Shown: in pieces, positions 15,717 through 24,846 of the stretch
Numbering within the stretch: position 1 is the first letter of the stretch
How the letters are laid out: each line of letters opens with the position of its first letter
NCBI GenBank assembly: GCA_022340585.1
Contig: JAJDNS010000175.1
Location: 1 to 42,912, forward strand
DNA length: 42,912 nucleotides
Source of the DNA: Acidobacteriota bacterium
GTDB lineage: Bacteria; Acidobacteriota; Vicinamibacteria; Fen-336
Direction of reading: 5' to 3'
Notes under the pieces: model-generated
Told to the model about the DNA's origin: nothing
Database searches by the model: none
The model's input: the letters and a program-made list of their open reading frames with translations, nothing else
Position numbers and translations under genes: made by a program

Positions 15717-17335
15717 GACACCGGTGCCTCCGCGCCGTCCCCGCCCGCGCCGTCGGTCAGGGCCGGCAGCTTCATGCGGAAGAGCGATCCACCGCCGTCG
15801 CGGGCGTGGACCGTCAGCTCCCCCTCGTGCTGCTGCACGATGGTATGGCAGATCGAGAGCCCGAGCCCGGTGGACTCGCGGGTCGAGAAGAAGGGCTCGA
15901 AGACGCGAGGGCGGTCGGCCTCGGCGATGCCGGGCCCCCGATCGGCGAAGTCGACGACGACGTGCTCCCCCTCCCCGCGGGAGCTGACGCGCACCTCGCC
16001 CTTCGCCGGCTGGACCTCACAGGCGTTGAGGATCAGGTTGACCGCGACCTGGCCCAGCATCACCGGGCTGCCCCGGACGAGAAGCTCGCCGTCGGCGAGG
16101 TCCAGGTCGAACCGGATGTGCCCGAACTCCCGGCGCGACCTTACGAACTCCTCGGTCTCGCGGAGCACCCCGTTGAGGTCCAGCGGCGTCTTGGGGGCCT
16201 TGGCGGGATCGGCGTGGGCCAGGACCTGGCGCACGATGCCCGCGGCCCGCTCGAGCCCCTGGCGGACCGAGGAGAGGTGGCGCTCGGCGGCCTCGGTGTC
16301 CCCGCGTCCGAGGGCGTCGCGAGCGAGGGTCAGGTAGTTCGACATGCCCTCGAGGGGGTTGTTGATCTCGTGGGCGATCCCCGCGGCGAGCCGACCCACG
16401 GTGGTGAGCCTCTCGGCGTGAAAGAGCTGCCGCTCCAGCTCCCGGACCCGGGACTCCTCCGCGGCCCGGGCTTCGAGCCGCGCTCGCCTCCGTGCCTGCT
16501 GCACCCCGAGACCGCCCAGGAGCAGCGCGAGCACCATCACCCCGGTGTTGAGAGCGAAGGTCGTCCGGTAGCGCGCCCACACCGGCTCGGCCAGGCCCAC
16601 CACCGTCCCTTCGGGCTGGGAGCACGCCAGAACGAGCGGGCCCGGGAGCGACCAGCCCTCGGCCCGCACCGGCGCCTGCGCCTGCACCTCGCGCCCCCCG
16701 GGGGCGTCGTCCGGCCGGGGCAAGGCCCGCCTTCGAGCGAGGACCGCCCCCGTCGCGTCGCTCAGGATGCAGGTGCGGAGCGCCTCCGGTCCTCCGGCCA
16801 CGTCGTCGAGCAGGGCGCTGGGCTCCACCTCGGTCTCGATGGTGACTCCCCCGGCGAGGGTGGCTTCCTCCTCGCGAGGGAGATTGGCGGTCAGCCGCGC
16901 GCGACTCGGATCCACTGCCGCGCCCTCCTCCCCGGTGGGACTCGGCGAGACCGACAGGATCGGAACGCCCCCGCGGCGGACGACGTGCGCGAGCACCTCC
17001 CCGTCGGCCGACCGCACGACGATGCGCACCACCTCGATGCGGCTGCGCATGAAGAGGAGGAGGGCGCTCTGACGGAGGAGGCGGGCCTCCGCGTCGCCGC
17101 CGAGGCGGGCGACGGTGGGCGACCCCCCCAGGAACGCGAGGTCCGCTCTCACCCCGGAGAGCCGGCTCTCGAGGGCGGTGGCCCGGGAGGTGACCTCGAC
17201 CCCGAACCCGCGTCGCGCCTCGTCGATCGCCCCCTGCCGGGCCACGGCGATGCCCCAGAGGCCGGCGAGGTTGACCGCGGCAACGGCGGCGATTGCGGTG
17301 CCGGTCAGCCAGCCGGGAGCGCGAAACGGCTTCAT
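15713..17335 (-). CDS. Membrane sensor histidine kinase
   Basis: 540 aa from the ATG at 17333-17335, where the first transmembrane helix begins (GTAIAAVAAVNLAGLWGIAV). An extracytoplasmic sensor of about 230 residues follows, then a second transmembrane helix near 262-285 (VMVLALLLGGLGV). The cytoplasmic part has the H-box GRLAAGIAHEINNPLEGM (His near 321), N-box LILNACEV, G1 DRGPGIAEAD and G2 GLGLSICHTIV. No HAMP or PAS is obvious; a short coiled coil links membrane and H-box. It overlaps the regulator gene, so the pair forms one system. The signal is unknown; the Cys-rich envelope protein encoded 7 nt upstream is a candidate partner. Confidence 0.92.
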   Translation of the reverse strand: MKPFRAPGWLTGTAIAAVAAVNLAGLWGIAVARQGAIDEARRGFGVEVTSRATALESRLSGVRADLAFLGGSPTVARLGGDAEARLLRQSALLLFMRSRIEVVRIVVRSADGEVLAHVVRRGGVPILSVSPSPTGEEGAAVDPSRARLTANLPREEEATLAGGVTIETEVEPSALLDDVAGGPEALRTCILSDATGAVLARRRALPRPDDAPGGREVQAQAPVRAEGWSLPGPLVLACSQPEGTVVGLAEPVWARYRTTFALNTGVMVLALLLGGLGVQQARRRARLEARAAEESRVRELERQLFHAERLTTVGRLAAGIAHEINNPLEGMSNYLTLARDALGRGDTEAAERHLSSVRQGLERAAGIVRQVLAHADPAKAPKTPLDLNGVLRETEEFVRSRREFGHIRFDLDLADGELLVRGSPVMLGQVAVNLILNACEVQPAKGEVRVSSRGEGEHVVVDFADRGPGIAEADRPRVFEPFFSTRESTGLGLSICHTIVQQHEGELTVHARDGGGSLFRMKLPALTDGAGGDGAEAPVS

Positions 17336-17342
17336 CGGGGCA

Positions 17343-18272
17343 TCAGTTGAAAGGACAACGGCCGAATCGGTCTTCGCAGATGCCGCTGTTGCAGGAGAGC
17401 AGCGCCTGGCAGGGCTCGGTCGGCCAGCTGCACGTCCCCCCGATGGGTATGCCGGTCTCGGTCGCACCGCACTCCGAGCCCGAGACCACGTTCCCTTCGC
17501 AGAAGCAGGGCTCCTGGGGCGCGCCCACGATGCAGCGACGAGGGGAGCAGGTGATGGTCCCTTCCTCCGAGCTGCCCTGGCCGAGCTTGTTCACACCGTA
17601 CAGACCGGCGAGACCGACCGCGGTGGCGCCGAGGACGGCGCCGAGGTACTTGACGTAGTCTCCGCCGCCGACCGTCCGCTGCTCCGGCGCAGCGGCCCCG
17701 GCGCCCCCTTCGGCCCCGGCGTCCCCCGAACTCGTCGCCTCTTCTCCGGGCGTGGTCTCCACCTTCTGGAGCCGGACCTCGCCCCGGAGGCGCGAGCGGG
17801 GCTGGACTCCGTCGGCGAACTTGAAGCCCTCGGCCAGCGGCCGATCGGCTCCGCCCTGCTGCCAGGCCATCAGGCCCCGCAGGACCCGGCCGTTGCGCTT
17901 GAGGGCGAGGTCCCAGTCGTGCCCCCCGGAGTCGGTGAGGGAGACGAGCCCTTCGGCGAGCACGACCTCGGTGACGAGGTGGCGCTGGCGCAGCGGGGGG
18001 CAACCCGAACCCTCGGCCGCCGGCAGGTCGATGGCCACCGACCCCTGGAGCCTTCCGTCCACCGAGCCCAGGGCGAGGCGGATCGCGATCTCCTCCTTCG
18101 TGCCCTCGTAGCGGCATCCGTGGCCCGGCCAGTCGTTGTCGAGCCGCGCCCACCCCTCCCAGTCGCCGGCGAGGCCGGCGACACTGGAGCTGGCCTGGGG
18201 TGCGCCGACGGAGGGCACGGCCAGGAGAAGGGCGATGACGAGGGCGCCGAGGCGTCTCACGGGAGGTCTCAT
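17343..18272 (-). CDS. Cys-rich envelope protein of unknown function
   Basis: 309 aa. Signal peptide (ALVIALLLAVPSVGA), then a beta-rich domain of about 130 residues with paired Cys (HGCRYEG, GSGCPPLRQ), a Gly/Ala/Glu linker, one hydrophobic helix near 215 (YLGAVLGATAVGLAGLYGV), and a 65-residue tail with about ten Cys (CSPRRCIVG, EPCFCEGN, CQALLSCNSGICEDRFGRC). The tail resembles a small disulfide-knotted domain. I recognise no family. The gene ends 7 nt before the histidine kinase start and begins 25 nt after the nitrilase, so it is in the same operon and may present or sense an extracellular signal. The start is uncertain: no clear Shine-Dalgarno. Confidence 0.75.
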   Translation of the reverse strand: MRPPVRRLGALVIALLLAVPSVGAPQASSSVAGLAGDWEGWARLDNDWPGHGCRYEGTKEEIAIRLALGSVDGRLQGSVAIDLPAAEGSGCPPLRQRHLVTEVVLAEGLVSLTDSGGHDWDLALKRNGRVLRGLMAWQQGGADRPLAEGFKFADGVQPRSRLRGEVRLQKVETTPGEEATSSGDAGAEGGAGAAAPEQRTVGGGDYVKYLGAVLGATAVGLAGLYGVNKLGQGSSEEGTITCSPRRCIVGAPQEPCFCEGNVVSGSECGATETGIPIGGTCSWPTEPCQALLSCNSGICEDRFGRCPFN

Positions 18273-18297
18273 CGTGGGGCGAACGACGCGGATGCTA

Positions 18298-19290
18298 TCA
18301 CGTCAGGCTTCCCTTCGCTTCGTCGATGCGGGCGTTGTTCTCCTCGTACGAGAGCGCGCTCGCGCGCCCCCCGGGCGGGTAGACGTGGCGGCGGTAGACC
18401 GGGTACGCCTCGGTCCGCAAGTGGGCGAGCATGTGATGGCCCCGCCGCGCCTGCCGCTCGTGGCGGAGGGCGGTGATGTCGATGGGAGCGACGACGATGC
18501 GCTCTCCCGGTCCGGGCGAGGCCTGGGAGAGGATGCGCCCGTCGAAGTCGACGACCATGCTGCCTCCCGGCCACGAGTAGGGCGGGTAGCGTCGGAGCGC
18601 CGCGCCCTGGTTGGCGGCCACGACGAAGGCCAGGTTCTCGAGGGCCCGGCAGCGGTTCACGATCGTCCACCAGTCCATGGGCTCGGTCGCTCCCCAGGGG
18701 TCCATGTACGCCGAGACGCGAACGAGGACCTCGGCCCCGTTCATGGCCAGCTCGCGGATGGCTTCGGGAAAGAGCCAGTCGTAGCAGATCGCGCACCCGA
18801 TGCGGCCAATTTCGGTGTCGGCCACCGGGAAGAGCGGCTCGTCGTATCCCGGGACGTCGTGGGGGCTCGCGTGCACCTCGTAGGGGATCCAGGGGTTGAC
18901 CTTGCGGTACTTGAAGAGCAGCCCCTCCGGCCCGAGGAGGCAGGTGGTGTTGAAGACGACCTCCGGCCATCTCGGGTCCGCCTCGATCATGGTGCCCGTC
19001 TGGATGTAGATCCCGTGCTCCCTGGCCCTGGCCAGCATCCGGTCGGTGTGCTCGTTCGGCACGGGGACCGCGAGCTTCTCCTTCAGCTCCGCGAGCGTCG
19101 GGTAGACCGGCGCCGCGTGGGCGAACTCGGGAAAGACCACGAGCCGCACCGGGAGGAAGGGTGCCGCTCCGGCCATGGCGGAGTCCACCATCGACACCAT
19201 GCGGTCGGTGTTGGCGGCCATGTCCTTTCGTCCCAGGGGATTCGCCAGGTCGGTCTGGCAGGCAGCAGCTGAGTATCGAATCGGCTCCAT
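18298..19290 (-). CDS. Nitrilase-family carbon-nitrogen hydrolase
   Basis: 330 aa. The Glu-Lys-Cys triad of the nitrilase superfamily is clear: VVFPEF (Glu near 53), KYRKVNPW (Lys near 128) and IGCAICYDWLFPEA (Cys near 167). NRCRALENLAFVVAAN and GGSMVVDFDGRIL are later family motifs. It hydrolyses an amide, carbamoyl or nitrile; the substrate cannot be told. A GGAG Shine-Dalgarno lies 4 nt before the ATG. It heads a probable minus-strand operon running to the lipoprotein at 13924. The C-terminal tail (about 50 residues beyond the core) is longer than in many amidases. Confidence 0.92.
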   Translation of the reverse strand: MEPIRYSAAACQTDLANPLGRKDMAANTDRMVSMVDSAMAGAAPFLPVRLVVFPEFAHAAPVYPTLAELKEKLAVPVPNEHTDRMLARAREHGIYIQTGTMIEADPRWPEVVFNTTCLLGPEGLLFKYRKVNPWIPYEVHASPHDVPGYDEPLFPVADTEIGRIGCAICYDWLFPEAIRELAMNGAEVLVRVSAYMDPWGATEPMDWWTIVNRCRALENLAFVVAANQGAALRRYPPYSWPGGSMVVDFDGRILSQASPGPGERIVVAPIDITALRHERQARRGHHMLAHLRTEAYPVYRRHVYPPGGRASALSYEENNARIDEAKGSLT

Positions 19291-19304
19291 GAGACTCCTA
19301 GCTC

Positions 19305-19375
19305 GGGGTCAGGTCTTCTCTCGTTGCGTCGCCTCGTCGTTCGTTCTTGCGAGGCAACGATGGAGACCTGACCCC
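19305..19375. repeat. REP-like imperfect palindrome with GGGGTCAGGTCT ends
   Basis: GGGGTCAGGTCT (19305-19316) is exactly complementary to AGACCTGACCCC (19364-19375). Inside, TCGTTG pairs with CAACGA and CCTCG with CGAGG around a small bulge. The GGGGTCAGGTC terminus is, as I recall, a recurrent extragenic palindrome in several phyla and is often near REP-associated tyrosine transposases; no such transposase is in this window. It shares GACCTGACCCC with the xyl hairpin. Confidence 0.7.
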
Positions 19376-19432
19376 TTCCGTTGTTCCGCCCCCATTCGCT
19401 CCGCGACGGAAGCCCTCTCGCCCCGGCTCTCC

Positions 19433-19532
19433 GGCTCGGGCAGCTGCGGTCGGCCACCCGTCTGCGGGCCCGCAGACTACGAAGTGAAGCAGGGTCCTCG
19501 CCGGGGCCCGGCCGCCGCAGCCTCGACGATCA
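19433..19532 (+). repeat. Dispersed intergenic repeat family 2, copy 2
   Basis: Ungapped match to the reverse complement of 1151-1246 (about 85% by hand count). It contains the perfect palindrome GTCTGCGGGCCCGCAGAC followed by TACGAAGTGA, and CCGGGGCCCGG. It lies just past the stop of the large FG-GAP/ASPIC gene (19543, minus strand), beside the REP-like palindrome, so the whole 252-nt spacer 19291-19542 is largely repeat-derived. Confidence 0.8.
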
Positions 19533-19542
19533 CCGCTCCTGG

Positions 19543-22500
19543 TCACCGTGACCCTTGCTCGCCGAAGGCGAAGAGATCCAGGGGAACGATCGGGCGCACG
19601 ACCCGACGGGTGTTCCACTCCTCTTCGACCTCCGCCCAGCGGACGCGCACCGCGGCCGGCACGTCCTCCGCCGCGTAGGGGTACCCGGGCATCCCGTGCC
19701 ACGGCAGCGGCTCGACCACGTCGGGGCTCGCGGAGTTGACGTCCATCTCCTTGCTGTAGCCGTCGCCCAGGAGGAGGAAGGTCCGGACCCACCCCTGCTT
19801 CGGTGGAGGAAAGGCGGTCGCGTCGAAGCTGAGAGCCAGCTCGTCGCCCGGCTTCGAGATCACGAACTCGTCGTCGGTGGAGGCGAGGAGTGGCCGCACG
19901 TCCCCCAACCGCGTGTAGCTCCCCGGGAAGGTCTTCCAGGGCGAGCGCCAGGACACTCTCGTGTAGTCGTAGCTCCAGGGCTCACGCCCGTCGGAGCTCG
20001 TTTCCGCCGAGAAGCCTCTCTCCCCGAGGTCGGCACGCGAGGGGTGGAGGGACCGCGGCTCCAGCGCCAACCCGGAGACGGGAACCGCGACCTTCACCTC
20101 GTCCCAGTAGACGCGCATCGACGTCACCACGCGCACCCGCCGGGATTCCCCGAGGAAGAGCCCGTCCAGGTCCACCACCACCGTCTGCGGTCGGCCCACG
20201 GGGACCCCGATCTGCTCCCGCGCGACCTTCCACGAGCCGTCCCGGCGCTCCACCTCGAGCCGGGGAGGGACGAGGGCGAGGCCGGCCTGGTGGGCGGCGA
20301 CGTTGTCGCTGGAGAAGGCGTAGTCGGTCCAGCCGGTCAGGAGGAGGATCGAGTGGGTCTCGGCAAGCTCGCCGAGGTCGAGGGTGAGAGCGTGCTCCCT
20401 CGCGTAGCCGCGGACGCCCTCGACCGGCAGCTCGTCCACGAAGGCGCGATCGCGAGCGGCCACCCGGTCGGTGACGTCGCGACCACGGTGGTCCGTCGCT
20501 CGCGGCACCCGCGGGTCGCGCACGGCAAAGAGGCGGTGAGGCTTCGGCGGCACGGTCATGCCCTCGTCGGGATACACGGACACGTCCGCCGGGTGATCCA
20601 CGGTGATCAGGCGCAGCCGGTCGAGGTAGAGCACCTCCTCCAGCTCGTTGGTGACCCGAAGCTCGTAGCGTCCGTCTCGCGGCCGCAGCTGCCCGGGCGC
20701 GATGCGCACGTGCTCCACCGGGTCCGGATGGTTCCAGACCCCCGGGGCCTCCCCGTACCCCATCTCGCCGCCGCCCAGGAAGTCGGTCACGAACTCGAAA
20801 CGCTCTCCGTTCCACGCGTACAGGTACGGGCACGAGGAGGGCTTGCGGTCCAGCTCGACCACCCCGAGCGCGGTCCGACGACCCGCCTCGGGCGCGGCCG
20901 GGAAGTCGGTCTCGGTCTGCACGATGCCGGAGACCCAGATGACGCGCACGGCATCGGGCGCCGTGCGGTTGCCCAGTCCGAAGACCACGTCCGCAGGAGC
21001 GGCCATGGGGACGGTGGCCGAGGTCTCGATCTTCTGGCGCAGGCGGCCGGCCCGGATCTCGACCTTGGCCCCCACCCCGCCCCGGTTGCTCACCCGCCCG
21101 GCCAGGTCCACCGCGAACGAGCGGTTGTCGCTGCCCCCCTCGTTGGTCAGGGAGCGAAGCCGCTGAGGCGTGGCCACGATCGCGTCCCGGTCGCCGTCGG
21201 CGTCCAGGTCGGCCAGACCCAGCGCCGCCCCGGCCAGGGCCGCGGTGCGGAGGCGGTCGGCGAAGGTCGCTGCGCTGACGTCGCTCCAGGACGAGCCGAG
21301 GTTGCGTAGGAGGCGGGTCCCCCTCGCGGACACCACGAAGAGATCGAGCAGCCCGTCGTTGTCGTAGTCCACGAACTGAGCCGCCTCGGCCCCCGTCGCC
21401 GCTTCCGGGGCGGGCTCGACCCCGAAGGCCCCGCGGCCGTCGCTCAGCGCGAGCCAGGACGGACCCGCTCCGCCGAGGAAGAAGTCGACGTAGCCATCCT
21501 TGTTCACGTCGCCGGCGGCAACGCTGCGGAAAGGCCCCTCCGCGACCAGGCCCACCTCGCCGGCGACGTCGCGGAAGGTGCCGTCGCGGAGGTTCTTGAG
21601 GAGGGCCGGCGAAGCGTCCTGCCGCAGCACGAGTAGGTCCACGTCGCGCCGGTTGTCGAAGTCGGTGGGGACGACGGCGAGGGCGTGAGCGGGCGCGCCG
21701 AGCCCGGCCGCCGCGGTCACGTCGGCGAACGTCCCATCGCCGCGGTTCTGGAGAAGCAGCGCCGGGGCGGGGGCGAAGCCCGCGGGAAAGGCGGCGGCGC
21801 GGTCGGGCGGCGTCCCCGCGAGGTCGGCCAGACCGGGCACGAAGATGTCCAGGTCCCCGTCGTGGTCGACGTCGACGAAGGCCGCGGCCACGGCCAGGTG
21901 GGGCCAGGTCGGAAGGCCCGCCGACGACGTCGCCTCCTCGAAGCACCCTTCTCCGTCGTTGCGGAAGAGCGAGAGGCCCCCCGGCCGGAGCACGAGGAGA
22001 TCGGCATGGCCGTCGTTGTCGTAGTCCCCGGCCACCACCGCGACCGCGGCCACACCGCTCAGCCCCACGTCCTCGGTCACGTCGCGGAAGCGCGCCCCCT
22101 CGTTCCTCAGGACGCGGAGGCCGGGCACGCCGGCCTCGACCAGGTCGAGCGCAGCGTCACCGTCGAGATCGGCCAGGACGAGGGCCGCCCGGGGGAGCAC
22201 CCGGGTCAGCTCCGCGGGTCGCACCGACGACCCCAGGGCCGGGCCGGCCGACATCGACCCGGTGACGCCCGACCCGGACTCGACCAGGGGTGTATCGCGT
22301 TCCACGAAAGACACCGCCGGGGTCTGTGGATCGACGGCGTCCGTCTCCGCCCCCGTGGAGGCCACCGCCTCGGCGTACTTTCCCTGCTCCAGGTAGGTGG
22401 AGCCGAGAGAGGTCTTGTAGGCGCTGTCTCTCAGCTTCTGGAAGTGCTCCAGCGCCGCCTGCGCCTCCTCGCGGCGGCCGGCACGGTTCAGGGCCACGCC

Positions 22501-23046
22501 GAGGTTATAGGCGGCACTCACGTTGTAGGGCTCGGCGGCGGCGGCGACCCGGAACACCTCGACCGCCTCGTCGAAGCGTCGCAGCTGGAGGTACGCCTGA
22601 CCGAGGGTGATGTTGGCGCCGAGGTCCCGGGGGTCCCTCTCCAGGACCTTCCCCAGATAGGGGAGGGCCTCCTCCGCCCGTCCGTCTCCCCGGGCGATGA
22701 GGCCAAGGATGTAGTTCAGGTGGAGTGAGTCGGGGTGGGTCTCGAGGGCAGCCTCGGCCTCGCGCCGGGCCGCCTCGTGGTCCGGCACGTAGAGCAGGGC
22801 GATGACCCGGTTCACACGGGCGAGGAGGAGCGAGGGGTCCTTCTCGAGAGCCCGCTCGAAGGCCTCAGAGGCGTCGGCGAACCGGAACTGCTCGAGGAGC
22901 GCCACCCCGAGGTTGTTCTCGCGGTAGGCCGCCTCGCCCGGCGCGGCGGGGACCGTGGCGGTGACCCGGCCACCAGCCCCGACGCCGGCGAGGGCCAGGG
23001 CCCCGACGAGGAAGGAGCCCGACAGCGAGAGTCGAGAGAAGCTCAT
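19543..23046 (-). CDS. TPR plus FG-GAP/VCBS and ASPIC-UnbV protein (CRTAC1-like)
   Basis: 1167 aa, probably exported (hydrophobic segment LVGALALAGVGAG near 13-25). Residues 35-235 are TPR repeats (ENNLGVALLEQFRFADASEA and later YLQLRRFDEAVEVF). Residues 290-640 contain FG-GAP-type calcium-binding blades (DLDGDAALDLVEAG, DYDNDGHADLLVL, DVDHDGDLDIFVPG, DVNKDGYVDFFLGG). An ASPIC-UnbV domain follows near 660-720 (GVGAKVEIRAGRLRQ, IWVSGIVQTE). The last 430 residues form a further conserved-looking region I do not recognise. Beta-propeller proteins of this type are usually secreted or surface proteins; the role is unknown. It follows a shorter paralogue with a 31-nt gap. Confidence 0.87.
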   Translation of the reverse strand: MSFSRLSLSGSFLVGALALAGVGAGGRVTATVPAAPGEAAYRENNLGVALLEQFRFADASEAFERALEKDPSLLLARVNRVIALLYVPDHEAARREAEAALETHPDSLHLNYILGLIARGDGRAEEALPYLGKVLERDPRDLGANITLGQAYLQLRRFDEAVEVFRVAAAAEPYNVSAAYNLGVALNRAGRREEAQAALEHFQKLRDSAYKTSLGSTYLEQGKYAEAVASTGAETDAVDPQTPAVSFVERDTPLVESGSGVTGSMSAGPALGSSVRPAELTRVLPRAALVLADLDGDAALDLVEAGVPGLRVLRNEGARFRDVTEDVGLSGVAAVAVVAGDYDNDGHADLLVLRPGGLSLFRNDGEGCFEEATSSAGLPTWPHLAVAAAFVDVDHDGDLDIFVPGLADLAGTPPDRAAAFPAGFAPAPALLLQNRGDGTFADVTAAAGLGAPAHALAVVPTDFDNRRDVDLLVLRQDASPALLKNLRDGTFRDVAGEVGLVAEGPFRSVAAGDVNKDGYVDFFLGGAGPSWLALSDGRGAFGVEPAPEAATGAEAAQFVDYDNDGLLDLFVVSARGTRLLRNLGSSWSDVSAATFADRLRTAALAGAALGLADLDADGDRDAIVATPQRLRSLTNEGGSDNRSFAVDLAGRVSNRGGVGAKVEIRAGRLRQKIETSATVPMAAPADVVFGLGNRTAPDAVRVIWVSGIVQTETDFPAAPEAGRRTALGVVELDRKPSSCPYLYAWNGERFEFVTDFLGGGEMGYGEAPGVWNHPDPVEHVRIAPGQLRPRDGRYELRVTNELEEVLYLDRLRLITVDHPADVSVYPDEGMTVPPKPHRLFAVRDPRVPRATDHRGRDVTDRVAARDRAFVDELPVEGVRGYAREHALTLDLGELAETHSILLLTGWTDYAFSSDNVAAHQAGLALVPPRLEVERRDGSWKVAREQIGVPVGRPQTVVVDLDGLFLGESRRVRVVTSMRVYWDEVKVAVPVSGLALEPRSLHPSRADLGERGFSAETSSDGREPWSYDYTRVSWRSPWKTFPGSYTRLGDVRPLLASTDDEFVISKPGDELALSFDATAFPPPKQGWVRTFLLLGDGYSKEMDVNSASPDVVEPLPWHGMPGYPYAAEDVPAAVRVRWAEVEEEWNTRRVVRPIVPLDLFAFGEQGSR

Positions 23047-23077
23047 CCGACGATTCTGAACGGAGGCCGGCCCCGAC

Positions 23078-24796
23078 TCAAGGCGTGAGCGGTGTGCCCT
23101 TCGGAGGCAGGGGCCGGGAGGCGAGCAGGCCCTGACCCTCCTTGACGAAGACCACCTGGTTGGCGACCACCGGCCCCACCCGGTCGACCTGCCCGCTCGG
23201 CCAGACCACCTCGATGGACTTTGCGCGGTGGTTCTCGCCGAGGCCGAAGGTCAAGGCGGTGTCGCTCTGGGAGCAGTAGCTCGAGCCGGTGTGGACGAGG
23301 CGCCACTGGCGGTGGCCGTCCGGCCGCGTCACCGTCACCCGGGCCCCGATGCCGTCGCGGTTGGAGCGGGTGCCGATCGTCTTCACTCGGACGAAGCGGC
23401 TCTGGTTCGCGCCGTCGTTGCGGTAGAGCACTGCGTCTCCGTTGTTGGCGTTGACGAGAACGTCGAGATCGCCGTCGTTGTCGAAGTCCCCGTTGGCCGC
23501 CCCCCGCGCCACCACGGGTTTCTGCAGGGCCGGTCCCAGCTCCGCGGTGACCTCCTGGAAGCGCCGGCCTCCGAGGTTGCGGAAGACGTGCGGGGGCTGG
23601 GCGTGGCGCACGCTCGGCTGCACCGCGGAGATGTTGTCGACCACGTGGCCGTTGCCGGCGAAGATGTCGAAGAGCCCGTCCAGGTCGTAGTCGAAGAAGA
23701 AGATCCCGAAGGCCAGGGTCAGGAAGCTCGACCGCCCCACGGTGGTGATCGGGGCGTCGTCGACATAGAGGCCGTCGGCCTCGTGGTGGTAGAGACCGAT
23801 CATCTCGTTGGAGAAGTTCGCGATGAGGAGGCTGGTCCGCCCGCTCCCCGAGTAGTCGGCGGTGTCGATGCCCATGCCCGCCCGGGCCACCCCGGTCTCG
23901 CCGAAGGCGATCCCCGCCCCCATCCCGATGTCGCTGAAGGTCCCGTCCCCGTTGTTCCGGTAGAGCTTGTTCGGCTGGGTGTCGTTGGCGAGGGCGAAGT
24001 CGGGCCACCCGTCGCTGTCGTGATCGAGGAGGGCCACTCCCAACGCCTTCGAGGCCGGATTCCACAGCCCCGCCTGTTTCGTCACGTCCTCGAAGGTCCC
24101 GTCGCCGCGGTTGTGGAGAAGGGTCGGGCTCTCTCCCTTGTACGACTCGGGCGTGCAGTACGACTTGGTCTTCCCATCGAGCGTGCAGAACAGGTCTCCG
24201 TCGATGGACCAGGTGACGTAGTTCGCCACGATCAGGTCGAGGTTCCCGTCCCGGTCGTAGTCGAAGAACATCGCGCTGGTGGGAAAGGTCTCCGGCCCCC
24301 GGGCCCCCGCCTCCACGGTGACGTCGTCGAACCGCCCATCCCCCCGGTTCCGGAAGAGGTGGCTCCCGCCGACCGCGGTGACGTAGAGGTCGACCCAGCC
24401 GTCGTTGTCGTAGTCCGCGGCCGCCACCCCCATGCCGTACATCTCCACCGCGAGCCCGGCCTCCCGGGTGACATCGGTGAACGTCCCGTCCCGGTCGTTG
24501 CGGAACAGCGCCGAGTAGGTGGCCTTCCTGGGCTGGCTGGGCCAGCTCGTCAGGTTGACCAGGAAGGCGTCGAGCCACCCGTCTCCGTCGTAGTCGAAGA
24601 AGGCACAGCCCGAGCCCATGGTCTCCGGCAGGTACTTCTTCCCGAAGGCCCCGGTCTCGTGGTGGAACCTCAGCTCGGCGTACGCGGTGCCGTCGGCGAA
24701 CCGTATGGGGCCGCGCGCCTGGGAGAAGGCTTCCCCGGGCAGGAGGACCCCGAGCACCACGGCGGACAGGACGAGGCCAGCCCGGTCTGTCTTCAC
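23078..24796 (-). CDS. FG-GAP/VCBS and ASPIC-UnbV protein (CRTAC1-like)
   Basis: 572 aa from the GTG at 24794-24796, chosen because the signal peptide (LVLSAVVLGVLLPGEAFSQ) begins there, a GGAGAG motif lies 9 nt upstream and a TAGAAT promoter sits at 24852-24847; a longer frame to 24958 would read through the promoter. Blades are visible as FFDYDGDGWLDAFLVN, DYDNDGWVDLYVTAVG, DYDRDGNLDLIVANYV and DFDNDGDLDVLVNANN. The ASPIC-UnbV domain is C-terminal (GIGARVTVTRPDGHRQW, IEVVWPSGQVDRV). It is probably secreted and calcium-binding; function unknown. First gene of a two-gene operon with the larger TPR-containing relative. Confidence 0.88.
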   Translation of the reverse strand: MKTDRAGLVLSAVVLGVLLPGEAFSQARGPIRFADGTAYAELRFHHETGAFGKKYLPETMGSGCAFFDYDGDGWLDAFLVNLTSWPSQPRKATYSALFRNDRDGTFTDVTREAGLAVEMYGMGVAAADYDNDGWVDLYVTAVGGSHLFRNRGDGRFDDVTVEAGARGPETFPTSAMFFDYDRDGNLDLIVANYVTWSIDGDLFCTLDGKTKSYCTPESYKGESPTLLHNRGDGTFEDVTKQAGLWNPASKALGVALLDHDSDGWPDFALANDTQPNKLYRNNGDGTFSDIGMGAGIAFGETGVARAGMGIDTADYSGSGRTSLLIANFSNEMIGLYHHEADGLYVDDAPITTVGRSSFLTLAFGIFFFDYDLDGLFDIFAGNGHVVDNISAVQPSVRHAQPPHVFRNLGGRRFQEVTAELGPALQKPVVARGAANGDFDNDGDLDVLVNANNGDAVLYRNDGANQSRFVRVKTIGTRSNRDGIGARVTVTRPDGHRQWRLVHTGSSYCSQSDTALTFGLGENHRAKSIEVVWPSGQVDRVGPVVANQVVFVKEGQGLLASRPLPPKGTPLTP

Positions 24797-24846
24797 CTCC
24801 CCGCGCTCTCCACCGGTCGCCTGACCGTGAGTGTCCCGCTCATGGG

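Noticed and set aside
19305..19375. Insertion sequence
   Set aside because: Only a 71-bp palindrome with no transposase frame and no flanking duplication could be seen.
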